From positions 1-9,940 of the forward strand of contig URYW01000061.1 in NCBI GenBank assembly GCA_900552145.1: a stretch of 9,940 nucleotides of DNA, in the 5' to 3' direction. Below are positions 1 through 6,859 of this stretch, piece by piece. This DNA comes from an uncultured Collinsella sp. (GTDB lineage: Bacteria; Actinomycetota; Coriobacteriia; Coriobacteriales; Coriobacteriaceae). A program made the position numbers and the translations under genes. Every line of letters begins with the position of its first letter. Position 1 is the first letter of the stretch. The notes beneath the pieces were generated by a model. It was not told where the DNA came from. It saw nothing but the letters and a program-made list of their open reading frames with translations, and did no database searches.

Positions 1-272
1 CAAACGTCGAGATGATGCGTCAGAAGTTTGACGACTACGAGGCCGAGTGCCATTCCTGCCTGGAGCGCAAGCTGCCGCTGCCGGCATATGACTGCGTCAT
101 GAAGTGCAGCCACGCTTTCAACCTGCTCGATGCTCGCGGCGCCCTGTCCGCGGTCGAGCGTGCCAACTACATCCTGCGCGTCCGCGCCGTCGCCAAGGCG
201 TGCTGCGAGGCCTACATGGCCGAGGTCGCCGGAGTCAACGAGAATGCCGATCAGGAAGGCGAGGTGGCGTAA
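1..272 (+). CDS. glyQ: Glycine--tRNA ligase alpha subunit, C-terminal part
   Basis: This is the 3' end of glyQ; its start lies before the window. The frame is open from base 3 and ends at TAA 270-272, leaving about 89 residues of a protein that usually has about 290-300. GlyQ is the catalytic alpha subunit of the alpha2/beta2 glycyl-tRNA synthetase, which activates glycine with ATP in the cytoplasm and charges tRNA-Gly together with GlyS. The recognisable family signature is SHAFNLLDARGALS followed by ERANYILRVRAVAKA, the normal C-terminal helical part of GlyQ. The tail after it (EVAGVNENADQEGEVA) is acidic and not conserved as far as I recall. The visible part has six cysteines, more than I expect for the family. 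glyS begins 3 nt after the stop, so the two subunits are surely co-transcribed and probably translationally coupled. Confidence 0.96.
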   Translation, partial: NVEMMRQKFDDYEAECHSCLERKLPLPAYDCVMKCSHAFNLLDARGALSAVERANYILRVRAVAKACCEAYMAEVAGVNENADQEGEVA

Positions 273-275
273 GCC

Positions 276-2372
276 ATGGCAGACGCTAAGGATTTCCTGT
301 TTGAGATCGGTACGGAAGAAATGCCCTCCGCACCGCTGAACACTGCCGCCAAGCAGCTTGGCACCATGATCGCCAAGGGGCTCGACGAGGCCGGTCTGGC
401 CCACGGCGAGGTCCGTGTGATCTCGAGCCCGCGCCGCCTGGCTGCGCTCGTTGCCGACGTCGCCAGCGCGACCGACGAGGTTCACGAGGTCAAGCGCGGC
501 CCCGCGGCCAACATCGCCTTCGATGCCGATGGTAACGCCACCAAGGCCGCCCAGGGCTTCGCCCGCAAGTGCGGTGTGGCTGCCGAGGATCTGGTTCGTC
601 GCGAGGACACCGACGGCCGTGAGTACGTCTTTGCCGAGAAGAACATCCCTTCCGCCCCGGCCACCCCGATCCTGACGGCCCTGTGCGAGAAGACTATCGC
701 TGGCCTGCAGTGGCCCAACTACCGCTCTCAGCGCTGGGGTCACGAGCATGCGACCTTTGTTCGTCCGGTCCGCTGGATCTGCTGCCTTCTGGGCGAGGAC
801 GTTGTGCCCGTGTCGTTTGCCGACGTGACGAGTGGCAACACCACGCGTGGTCATCGCGTGCTTGGCCCCGGTGACCATGTGGTCGCCAGCCCCGCCGTCT
901 ACGAGCAGGTGCTCGAGGACGCCGGCGTGCTTTCTGCCGAGCGCCGTCGCGAGGCCATCCTTGCCGGTATCGCCGAGGTCGAGGCTGCCCGTCCCGGCTG
1001 CCATGTCGATACGCCCAAGAAGGTCTTTGAGGAGGTCATCAACCTCTGCGAGTGGCCGACGGTGCTCGTCGGGACCTTCGATGAGGAGTTCCTCAAGGTC
1101 CCGCACGAGATCATCTGCGAGTCCATGCTCACCAACCAGCGCTACTTCCCGATCTATGACGGCGAGGGCAAGCTCACGCGTGAGTTCGTGGTCGTCTCCA
1201 ACAGCAAGCCCGAGAACGCCGAGCGCGTGATCGACGGCAACGAGCGCGTTGTGCGTGCCCGTCTGGACGATGCCAAGTTCTTCTACGAGGAGGACCTGAA
1301 GATCTCCCTCGACGAGTTCCGCGAGCGTTTGGCCAAGGTCGCCTTCCAGGAGAAGCTCGGTAGCGTGCTCGCCAAGTCCGAGCGCATCGAGCAGCTCGCG
1401 CTCGCTATTGCCCGTGAGGCACACCTGGGTGCTCACCTGGCAGCCGATGCCGCTCGCGCCGCGCACCTGTGCAAGGCCGACTTGGTATCCAACGCCGTCG
1501 TCGAGTTCACGAGCCAGCAGGGCGTGATGGGCGGTTACTACGCCACCGCGATGGGGGAGAACGATGAGGTCGCCCACGCCATTCGCGATCATTATCGTCC
1601 CCGCTTTGCCGGTGACGAGCTGCCCGAGGGCACCGCTGGCTGCATCGTGGCCTGCGCCGACAAGCTCGATACCATCGCCGGTATCTTTGCCATTGGCGAG
1701 CCCCCGACCGGCTCCTCCGATCCCTACGCGCTGCGTCGTGCCGCTATCGGCATCATCAACATCCTGCGCGACCGTCTGCCGATCGATCCCACGTCGCTTA
1801 TCGACTTTGCCCTTGAGCTCTATAGCGAGCAGGGTATCGAGTTCGACGCCGCCGAGGTCGCTCAGCAGGTTCGCGACTTCTTCCACGGCCGTCTGGTGAG
1901 CATGGCCCGCGACGAAAAGATCCCGGCCGATACCGTTGCCGCCGTCTCCGCGGTGCACATCATCGCCCCGTCCGTCTTCTTCGCCCGCTGCGCCGCCCTC
2001 GACGAGGCCCGCAAGAACGACGCTGAGACGTTCGATAACCTGGCGACCGCCTATGCCCGCGCCGCGCACATCTCCAAGCCCGAGCTGGGCGCGGAGTACG
2101 ACCGCGCCCTGATGGGCGAGGTCGAGCTCGCGCTTGCCGATGCCTCCGAGGCTGCTCAGACCGCTGTCGACGCCGCCCTTGCTGCCGAGGATTACCCGGC
2201 CGCATTTGCCGCCCTTGCCGCCCTGCGCGCCCCCATCGCCCGCTTCTTCGACGAGGTCATGGTCATGGATAAGGACGAGCAGCTTCGCGATAATCGCCTT
2301 AAGCTGCTCAACCGCTTCGAGGCCGTTTTCTCCGGCATCGCAAACATCGGTGAGCTTGCTCGCAAAAAGTAA
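276..2372 (+). CDS. glyS: Glycine--tRNA ligase beta subunit
   Basis: GlyS (698 aa; E. coli about 689) is the beta subunit of alpha2/beta2 glycyl-tRNA synthetase. It recognises and binds tRNA-Gly while GlyQ supplies the aminoacylation site. The N-terminus has the family opening FLFEIGTEEMPSAPL. It is followed by an AFDADGNATKAAQGFAR block, a FVRPVRW block and TTRGHRVLGPGDH. The centre carries CEWPTVLVGTF and LTNQRYFPIYD. An HD-like region around residues 390-500 includes SQQGVMGGYYA, ADKLDTIAGIF and PTGSSDPYALRRAA. The C-terminal third is the DALR-type anticodon-binding helical domain, closing with FFDEVMVMDKDEQLRDNRL. ATG 276 follows the glyQ stop by 3 nt, with a GGAAGGCGAGG purine run just upstream as ribosome binding site, so no other start is needed. 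The gene is intact, in one frame and similar in base use to its neighbours. Single-chain GlyRS is usual in many actinobacteria, so the two-gene form is a lineage clue. Confidence 0.97.
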   Translation: MADAKDFLFEIGTEEMPSAPLNTAAKQLGTMIAKGLDEAGLAHGEVRVISSPRRLAALVADVASATDEVHEVKRGPAANIAFDADGNATKAAQGFARKCGVAAEDLVRREDTDGREYVFAEKNIPSAPATPILTALCEKTIAGLQWPNYRSQRWGHEHATFVRPVRWICCLLGEDVVPVSFADVTSGNTTRGHRVLGPGDHVVASPAVYEQVLEDAGVLSAERRREAILAGIAEVEAARPGCHVDTPKKVFEEVINLCEWPTVLVGTFDEEFLKVPHEIICESMLTNQRYFPIYDGEGKLTREFVVVSNSKPENAERVIDGNERVVRARLDDAKFFYEEDLKISLDEFRERLAKVAFQEKLGSVLAKSERIEQLALAIAREAHLGAHLAADAARAAHLCKADLVSNAVVEFTSQQGVMGGYYATAMGENDEVAHAIRDHYRPRFAGDELPEGTAGCIVACADKLDTIAGIFAIGEPPTGSSDPYALRRAAIGIINILRDRLPIDPTSLIDFALELYSEQGIEFDAAEVAQQVRDFFHGRLVSMARDEKIPADTVAAVSAVHIIAPSVFFARCAALDEARKNDAETFDNLATAYARAAHISKPELGAEYDRALMGEVELALADASEAAQTAVDAALAAEDYPAAFAALAALRAPIARFFDEVMVMDKDEQLRDNRLKLLNRFEAVFSGIANIGELARKK

Positions 2373-2379
2373 GCCAGCC

Positions 2380-2393
2380 TGCGCATAAGCGCA
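2380..2393 (+). other. Small hairpin in the glyS-ppsR gap
   Basis: TGCGC (2380-2384) and GCGCA (2389-2393) can form a 5-bp stem with an ATAA loop. It abuts the AAAGGAG ribosome binding site of ppsR. There is no T-run, so it does not look like a terminator. It could tune ppsR translation or mark an RNA processing point; it may also be incidental. Confidence 0.35.
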
Positions 2394-2400
2394 AAAGGAG
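2394..2400 (+). promoter_or_regulatory. Ribosome binding site of ppsR
   Basis: AAAGGAG ends 6 nt before ATG 2407. It is a near-perfect Shine-Dalgarno sequence and fixes the ppsR start. I see no promoter in the 34-nt gap after glyS, so ppsR is probably read from the glyQS transcript. Confidence 0.85.
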
Positions 2401-2406
2401 CCCCGC

Positions 2407-3273
2407 ATGGATTGCCCGGTCACCGCTCGTCCCACCGTTATCGTTATCTCCGACTCGCTCGGTGATACCGCTTGTGAGGTGGTGCTTGCGGCGTCCGGGC
2501 AATTTGATGAAGGGGCTTTTCGTCTCTTGCGCCTGCCCAAGGTGAACTCGGTGGAGCAGGTCAAGTCGTTTGTGGGTCCGCGCGTCGATGCCGATCATCG
2601 CGATATTGCCGTGTTCCACACCATTGTCGATCCGGCGCTTCGCGCCCGTGTGCTCGATTACCTGGGCATGCTGCATATCCGTTCGGTCGACCTGATCGGC
2701 CCGACGCTCGCCGTGCTGTCGTCGCTCATCGGTGTGCCGCCCAAGGGCGTTGCGGGCGTGATTCACAAGACCGATGACCGCTATTTCCATCGTATCGAGG
2801 CCATGGAGTATTTCGTTGAGCACGATGACGGGCGCGGCTGCGACGATCTGTCGGGTGCCGATATCGTGCTGCTGGGCGTATCGCGTACGTCCAAGACGCC
2901 GCTGTCGATGTATTTGGCCTATCAGGGCTACAAGGTCGCCAATGTCCCACTGGCGCATGGCATGGAGCCGCCCAAGTCGATTTACGAGGTCGACCCGATG
3001 CGCCTGTTCGGCCTGATTTCGACCGTCGATGTGATTTCCGAAATTCGCGATAGCCGCTTGGGCGATGACTACGCTCGTGCCGTTGCCGGCTCCTATGCCG
3101 AGCCCGAGAGCGTGCACAGCGAGCTCGAGGAAGCCCGTGCGCTCATGAAGCGCCTAGGCTGCTTTGTGGTGCGTACCGACGGCAAGGCCATCGAAGAAAG
3201 CGCTGCCGAGATCATTAGCCACTTGGAGGAAATCCAAGAAGCTCGTGCCCGCCGCGCCGCCCGTCGAGCCTAA
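2407..3273 (+). CDS. ppsR: Pyruvate, phosphate dikinase regulatory protein (PDRP, DUF299 kinase/pyrophosphorylase)
   Basis: This 288-aa protein belongs to the DUF299 family (B. subtilis YqfL, E. coli PpsR, plant RP1), with normal length. Family members are bifunctional. They use ADP to phosphorylate a Thr next to the catalytic His of PPDK or PEP synthase, inactivating it, and remove that phosphate with Pi, releasing pyrophosphate. The N-terminus has VIVISDSLGDTACEVV. The P-loop-like motif is GVSRTSKTPLS (G157 to K163, T164). It is followed by the family block YKVANVPL and a C-terminal GKAIEESAAEI. A KTDDRYFHRIEAMEY block precedes the P-loop. The family covers both PPDK and PEP-synthase regulators; ppdK lies immediately downstream, which makes PPDK the likely target. 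Its start has an excellent ribosome binding site. The stop is triple: TAA directly followed by in-frame TAG and TAG. It probably shares the glyQS transcript, while ppdK has its own upstream region. Confidence 0.95.
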   Translation: MDCPVTARPTVIVISDSLGDTACEVVLAASGQFDEGAFRLLRLPKVNSVEQVKSFVGPRVDADHRDIAVFHTIVDPALRARVLDYLGMLHIRSVDLIGPTLAVLSSLIGVPPKGVAGVIHKTDDRYFHRIEAMEYFVEHDDGRGCDDLSGADIVLLGVSRTSKTPLSMYLAYQGYKVANVPLAHGMEPPKSIYEVDPMRLFGLISTVDVISEIRDSRLGDDYARAVAGSYAEPESVHSELEEARALMKRLGCFVVRTDGKAIEESAAEIISHLEEIQEARARRAARRA

Positions 3274-3362
3274 TAGTAGCAGCATTTTGATAAAGCGATT
3301 TAGCAATAATATCGCCTCTGACCTGTACTTTCTTACAGTGGTATCTTCATAATGTAACCACC

Positions 3363-3400
3363 TTTACCTACCGTTTACCGCCAGTTTTAGCACGTTTACC
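3363..3400 (+). repeat. Helically phased TTTACC repeats upstream of ppdK
   Basis: TTTACC occurs at 3363-3368, 3374-3379 and 3395-3400, and a related TTTAGC lies at 3386-3391. Start-to-start spacings are 11, 12 and 9 bp, close to one DNA turn each, so all copies face roughly the same side of the helix. The layout fits an array for a transcription factor, or phased T-tracts giving bent DNA. No particular regulator can be named from the motif. Confidence 0.5.
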
Positions 3401-3433
3401 AAACCGCGCATCCTCTGCTTAAGCCTGCTCAAA

Positions 3434-3475
3434 ACCCGCCGTATAGTTCCCTCACGGCCCGCATCTGGCGGGTCG
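3434..3475 (+). promoter_or_regulatory. Candidate alternative hairpins in the ppdK leader
   Basis: CGGCCCGC (3455-3462) pairs with GCGGGTCG (3468-3475) in an 8-bp stem with one G-U pair and an ATCTG loop. The upstream ACCCGCC (3434-3440) can instead pair perfectly over 7 bp with GGCGGGT (3467-3473), which uses the same 3' strand. The two folds exclude each other. No T-run follows, so any effect would be on translation, RNA stability or Rho access rather than classical attenuation. The function is inferred. Confidence 0.35.
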
Positions 3476-3522
3476 ATTCGTTACCACGGTCGTGCGCGTA
3501 AGTGCATGGAAGGGGAAGTATC

Positions 3523-6273
3523 GTGAGCGATTGCAAGAGGGTTTACCGTTTTGGAACCGACGCCCAGGGCACCTGTGTCACTGAGGGCGACAAGTCCATG
3601 AACTTCGTGCTTGGCGGCAAGGGCGCAAACCTTGCCGAGATGAGCCGCATCGGCCTGCCGGTTCCCGGTGGCTTTACCATTACCTGCCAGACTTGCGTCG
3701 AGTACTCCGGTGCCGGCAACGTGTGGCCCGAGGGCGCACTCGATGAGATCGTTGCTGCCGAGGCGGACCTCGAGGCCCGCTGCGGCAAGAAGCTCGGTGA
3801 CGCCAACGACCCTCTGCTCGTGTCGGTTCGTTCGGGCGCTCCTTTCTCCATGCCCGGTATGATGGACACGGTCCTCAACTTGGGCCTCAATGACGATTCC
3901 GTCCAGGGCCTCATCGCGCAGACGCAGAACCCGCGTTTTGCTTGGGATAGCTACCGCCGCTTTATTCAGATGTTCTCCAACGTCGTTATGGGCGTTGACG
4001 CCGACCTGTTCGAGAACGCCCTGACCCAGGCCCGTCTGGTCGCCGGCGTTCGCGTCGATTCCGAGCTTTCGGCCGAGGACCTGCAGGAGCTCGTCGAGAC
4101 CTTTAAGGGCATCTTCTCCGAGAACGTCGATGCCTCCCTGTATCCCGAGCTCGAGGTCGCTGACGGCAAGCCCGTTTTCCCGCACGACCCGGAGCTTCAG
4201 CTACGCCTTGCAATTCAGGCCGTCTTTGGCAGCTGGATGAACGAGCGTGCCTGCATCTACCGCAAGCAGCATGGCATTTCCGACGACCTCGGCACCGCCG
4301 TCAACGTGCAGGCCATGGCCTTTGGCAACAAGGGCGAGACCTCTGCGACAGGCGTCGCCTTTACGCGTAATCCGGCCGACGGCACCAAGGAGTTCTACGG
4401 TGACTTTTTGGTTAATGCCCAGGGCGAGGACGTCGTCGCCGGTATCCGCAACACCGAGCCCATCGCCGACCTCAAGACCACCCCGGGCCTCGAGTCCGCA
4501 GGTGAGGAGCTCGAGCGCGTGTTCCTGACGCTCGAGGATCATTACCGCGATATGTGCGATATCGAGTTCACCATCGAGCAAGGCAAGCTTTGGATGCTCC
4601 AGACCCGCGTGGGCAAGCGTACCGCCACCGCCGCCCTGCGCATCGCCATCGAAATGGTCGAGGAGGGCCTGATCACCCGCGAGGAGGCTGTGAACCGTAT
4701 CGATCCCGCGCAACTCGACCAGCTCCTGCACCCGCAGTTTGACGCCTCCAAGAAGTACGAGGCTCTGGCCAGCGGTCTTAACGCCAGCCCCGGTGCCGCC
4801 GTGGGTGAGGTTGTGTTCTCGAGTGATGACGCCGTCGCGCGCGCCAACGAGGGCCACAAGGTCATCCTGGTTCGTTGGGAGACCAACCCCGACGACCTGA
4901 AGGGTATGGTTGCCGCCGAGGGCATCCTGACCAGCCACGGTGGCAAGACGAGTCATGCCGCCGTTATCGCCCGCGGCATGGGTACGCCTTGCGTCTGCGG
5001 CGTCGAGCGCTTCCACATCGATGCCGCCGAGAAGGTCGTGCGCATCGAGGGCAGCGACCGCGTGCTGCGCGAGGGTGATGTCATCTCCATCGACGGCACC
5101 CAGGGTATCGTCGTCGACGGCGCCGTTGATCTGGTTTCGGCCGAGCTCACCGGCGATCTGGACACCATCCTGTCCTGGGCCGACGAGATCCGTCTGGACG
5201 AGACCGACGGTCACGCCAACCACGTGCGCGTCAACGCCGACAACCCCGAGGACGCCGCGCTCGCACTCGAGTTTGGTGCCGAGGCCATCGGCCTATGCCG
5301 CACCGAGCACATGTTCCTGGGTGACCGTAAGAACATCATCCAGAGCTTTATCCTGTCTGACGATGAGACCGTGAAGCAGCAGGCCCTGGCCGACCTGCTC
5401 AAGGTTCAGACCGAGGACTTTCTGGCGATGTTCAAGACCATGTCCGGTCGTGATGTGGTTGTCCGCCTGCTCGATCCGCCGCTTCATGAGTTCCTGGATA
5501 ATCCTCGCGAGCTCGAGGTCGCCATCACCAAGAAGGAAGCCGCTGGCGCCAGCGAGGAAGAGCTTGCCACTCTGCGCGCCCGCCTGCGTCGTATCGACGG
5601 CATGGTCGAGTCTAACCCGATGCTCGGCCTACGCGGCGTACGTCTGTCCGTCGTCTTTAGCGATCTGCCGCTCATGCAGGTTCGCGCCGTCGCCACGGCT
5701 GCTGCTCGCCTTATCCAGGAGGGCGTCGATCCGCGTCCCGAGATCATGGTTCCGCTCGTTTCCATCACGGCCGAGCATGTCCAGACCCGCGAGGTCATCG
5801 AGCGGGTAATCGCCGAGGTTTCTGCCGAGGAGGGCGTCGAGCTCAATATTCCCGTGGGCACGATGCTCGAGCTGCCACGCGCCTGCATGGTCGCTGACGA
5901 GATCGCGCATCATGCCGACTTCTTCTGCTTTGGCACCAACGACCTCACCCAGACCACCTTCGGCTTCTCTCGTGACGATGCCGAGGCTAAGTTCATCCCG
6001 CTGTACATGCACAAGAAGATCTTGAAGGACAACCCCTTCGAGACCATTGACACGGCGGTGCTCGAGCTGGTGCGCATGGCCGTCGAGAAGGGCCGCGCCA
6101 CCAACCCCGACATGCACTTTGGCGTGTGCGGCGAGCACGGCGGCGACCCCAAGTCCATCAAGGGTCTGTTTAATGTGGCCGACGTGGACTACGTGTCCTG
6201 CTCGCCCTACCGCGTGCCCCTCGCACGCCTGGCTGCCGCCCAGGCCAAGCTCGAGGCGAAGCGCTCCGCCTAA
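3523..6273 (+). CDS. ppdK: Pyruvate, phosphate dikinase
   Basis: PPDK (916 aa, normal length) reversibly converts pyruvate, ATP and Pi to PEP, AMP and PPi in the cytoplasm, linking glycolysis and gluconeogenesis in anaerobes. The N-terminal ATP-grasp part shows LGGKGANLAEM (K33), VSVRSGAPFSMPGMMD (R103) and DIEFTIEQGKLWMLQTR (E348, Q360, R362). The swivelling phosphohistidine domain has GGKTSHAAVIARGMG, with catalytic His478 and Thr476 at the position phosphorylated by PDRP. The C-terminal PEP/pyruvate barrel has GLCRTEHMF (R593), GTMLELPRA, FGTNDLTQTTFGFSRDDA and GVCGEHGGDP (Cys869), ending in DYVSCSPYRVPLARLAAAQA. All key residues are present. I chose GTG 3523 because AAGGGG (3510-3515) lies 7 nt upstream. 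An in-frame GTG at 3502 would add seven residues without a good ribosome binding site. The regulator gene ppsR is directly upstream. The gene ends at TAA 6271-6273, before a strong terminator. Confidence 0.97.
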   Translation: MSDCKRVYRFGTDAQGTCVTEGDKSMNFVLGGKGANLAEMSRIGLPVPGGFTITCQTCVEYSGAGNVWPEGALDEIVAAEADLEARCGKKLGDANDPLLVSVRSGAPFSMPGMMDTVLNLGLNDDSVQGLIAQTQNPRFAWDSYRRFIQMFSNVVMGVDADLFENALTQARLVAGVRVDSELSAEDLQELVETFKGIFSENVDASLYPELEVADGKPVFPHDPELQLRLAIQAVFGSWMNERACIYRKQHGISDDLGTAVNVQAMAFGNKGETSATGVAFTRNPADGTKEFYGDFLVNAQGEDVVAGIRNTEPIADLKTTPGLESAGEELERVFLTLEDHYRDMCDIEFTIEQGKLWMLQTRVGKRTATAALRIAIEMVEEGLITREEAVNRIDPAQLDQLLHPQFDASKKYEALASGLNASPGAAVGEVVFSSDDAVARANEGHKVILVRWETNPDDLKGMVAAEGILTSHGGKTSHAAVIARGMGTPCVCGVERFHIDAAEKVVRIEGSDRVLREGDVISIDGTQGIVVDGAVDLVSAELTGDLDTILSWADEIRLDETDGHANHVRVNADNPEDAALALEFGAEAIGLCRTEHMFLGDRKNIIQSFILSDDETVKQQALADLLKVQTEDFLAMFKTMSGRDVVVRLLDPPLHEFLDNPRELEVAITKKEAAGASEEELATLRARLRRIDGMVESNPMLGLRGVRLSVVFSDLPLMQVRAVATAAARLIQEGVDPRPEIMVPLVSITAEHVQTREVIERVIAEVSAEEGVELNIPVGTMLELPRACMVADEIAHHADFFCFGTNDLTQTTFGFSRDDAEAKFIPLYMHKKILKDNPFETIDTAVLELVRMAVEKGRATNPDMHFGVCGEHGGDPKSIKGLFNVADVDYVSCSPYRVPLARLAAAQAKLEAKRSA

Positions 6274-6312
6274 CGTTTTGGGTTCAGACGCCTAACGTAG
6301 CCCCCCTTCATG

Positions 6313-6340
6313 CCGTCCGTCTCATTCGTGAGGCGGACGG
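6313..6340 (+). terminator. Rho-independent terminator of ppdK
   Basis: A 12-bp stem pairs 6313-6324 with 6329-6340 around a TTCG tetraloop, starting CCGTCCG and ending CGGACGG, with one T-G pair. It is followed at once by TTATC and then by T-rich runs around 6355-6367. The T-tract is less uniform than at the other two terminators here, but the stem is very stable. It separates ppdK from rplS. Confidence 0.82.
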
Positions 6341-6386
6341 TTATCATGTGCGGGTTTTGTCTTTTTGTCTGCGTAAAAAATTGTTC

Positions 6387-6414
6387 TTGCAGCAGAAACC
6401 CGCGCGTGTATACT
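6387..6414 (+). promoter_or_regulatory. Sigma-70-type promoter of rplS
   Basis: A -35 box TTGCAG (6387-6392) and a -10 box TATACT (6409-6414) are separated by 16 bp. Four and five of six bases match the consensus. The promoter sits in an AT-rich dip after the ppdK terminator. Transcription would start near 6421, giving a leader of about 63 nt before rplS. Confidence 0.72.
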
Positions 6415-6435
6415 CGAATACGTTTGTTCAACTAC

Positions 6436-6459
6436 GTGCCGGCCAGAGTGGTACGGCAC
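6436..6459 (+). promoter_or_regulatory. Structured 5' leader of rplS
   Basis: GTGCCG (6436-6441) pairs perfectly with CGGCAC (6454-6459). Inside, GCCA (6442-6445) pairs with TGGT (6449-6452) across a single bulged A (6453), leaving a GAG loop. A bulged hairpin in a short ribosomal-protein leader, just upstream of the ribosome binding site, is the usual form of an autogenous control site. An L19 leader RNA family is known in Firmicutes, but I cannot say that this one matches it. Confidence 0.5.
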
Positions 6460-6483
6460 CTCTAGAAGAGTAAGGAATTGCAC

Positions 6484-6825
6484 ATGGATTACATCCGCGC
6501 AATCGAGCGTCAGCAGATCCGCGAGGACATTCCTCAGGTTCGCGTCGCCGACAACGTCAAGGTTCACTACCGCATTAAGGAAGGCGACCGCGAGCGCATC
6601 CAGGTCTTCCAGGGCGACGTCATCCGCATGGCCGGCGCCGGTGCCCGCGAGACCTTCACCGTCCGCAAGATGTCCTTCGGTGTCGGTGTTGAGCGTACCT
6701 TCCCGCTTCACAGCCCCAAGATCGCCAAGCTCGAGGTCGTTCGTCATGGTCGCGTCCGTCGCGCCAAGCTGTACTACCTCCGCGACAAGGTGGGCAAGGC
6801 TGCTCGCATCCCCGAGAAGCGCTAA
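6484..6825 (+). CDS. rplS: 50S ribosomal protein L19
   Basis: L19 (113 aa; E. coli 115) is a large-subunit protein located at the interface with the 30S subunit, where it contributes to inter-subunit bridges. Nearly the whole protein matches the family, including GDRERIQVFQGDVI, ETFTVRKMSFGVGVERTFPL, HSPKIAKLEVVRHG and RRAKLYYLRDKVGKAARI. ATG 6484 is preceded by AAGGA (6472-6476) at 7 nt. An in-frame TTG at 6478 lies too close to that site and would add only two residues. In many bacteria rplS follows rpsP-rimM-trmD; here it stands behind ppdK as a single-gene unit with its own promoter, a structured leader and a terminator. Codon use is strongly biased, as expected for a highly expressed gene. 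Confidence 0.98.
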   Translation: MDYIRAIERQQIREDIPQVRVADNVKVHYRIKEGDRERIQVFQGDVIRMAGAGARETFTVRKMSFGVGVERTFPLHSPKIAKLEVVRHGRVRRAKLYYLRDKVGKAARIPEKR

Positions 6826-6859
6826 GAAGATCGCAGCGTCTGTCCACTCGTTTGGACGT

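Larger units (their letters stand above)
3274..3522 (+). promoter_or_regulatory. Gene-free ppdK upstream and leader region (249 nt)
   Basis: This stretch is clearly richer in A/T (3280-3360) than the coding DNA around it and holds no credible ORF. The AT-rich part is where the ppdK promoter should lie. The best pairs I find are weak: CTGACC (3318-3323) with TATCTT (3342-3347) at 18 bp, or CTTACA (3332-3337) with TGTAAC (3353-3358) at 15 bp. I therefore do not name one promoter. Downstream are phased TTTACC repeats (3363-3400) and a hairpin pair (3434-3475). There is no T-run terminator after ppsR, so readthrough from the glyQS-ppsR unit into ppdK remains possible. Confidence 0.6.

Noticed and set aside
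2308..3117. Open frame of 269 codons on the - strand over ppsR
   Set aside because: It overlaps glyS and ppsR, both clear by family motifs, and has no ribosome binding site or known domain. It is a shadow of the coding strand.
3295..3315. Inverted repeat GCGAT/ATCGC in the AT-rich region after ppsR
   Set aside because: Only 5 bp with an 11-nt loop and no T-run; too weak to call an operator or terminator.
3455..3475. GC hairpin before ppdK as a terminator of ppsR
   Set aside because: No T-run follows the stem (ATTCGTTACC), and it lies about 180 nt after the ppsR stop. A leader structure is a better reading.
3502..3522. Earlier GTG start for ppdK
   Set aside because: It would place the AAGGGG ribosome binding site inside the coding region and adds seven residues that I do not recognise from PPDK. 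GTG 3523 has proper spacing.
4201..5223. Long open frame of 340 codons on the - strand inside ppdK
   Set aside because: It lies opposite a fully conserved PPDK sequence. High third-position GC leaves stops rare on the opposite strand, and the protein is low in complexity with no recognised motif.
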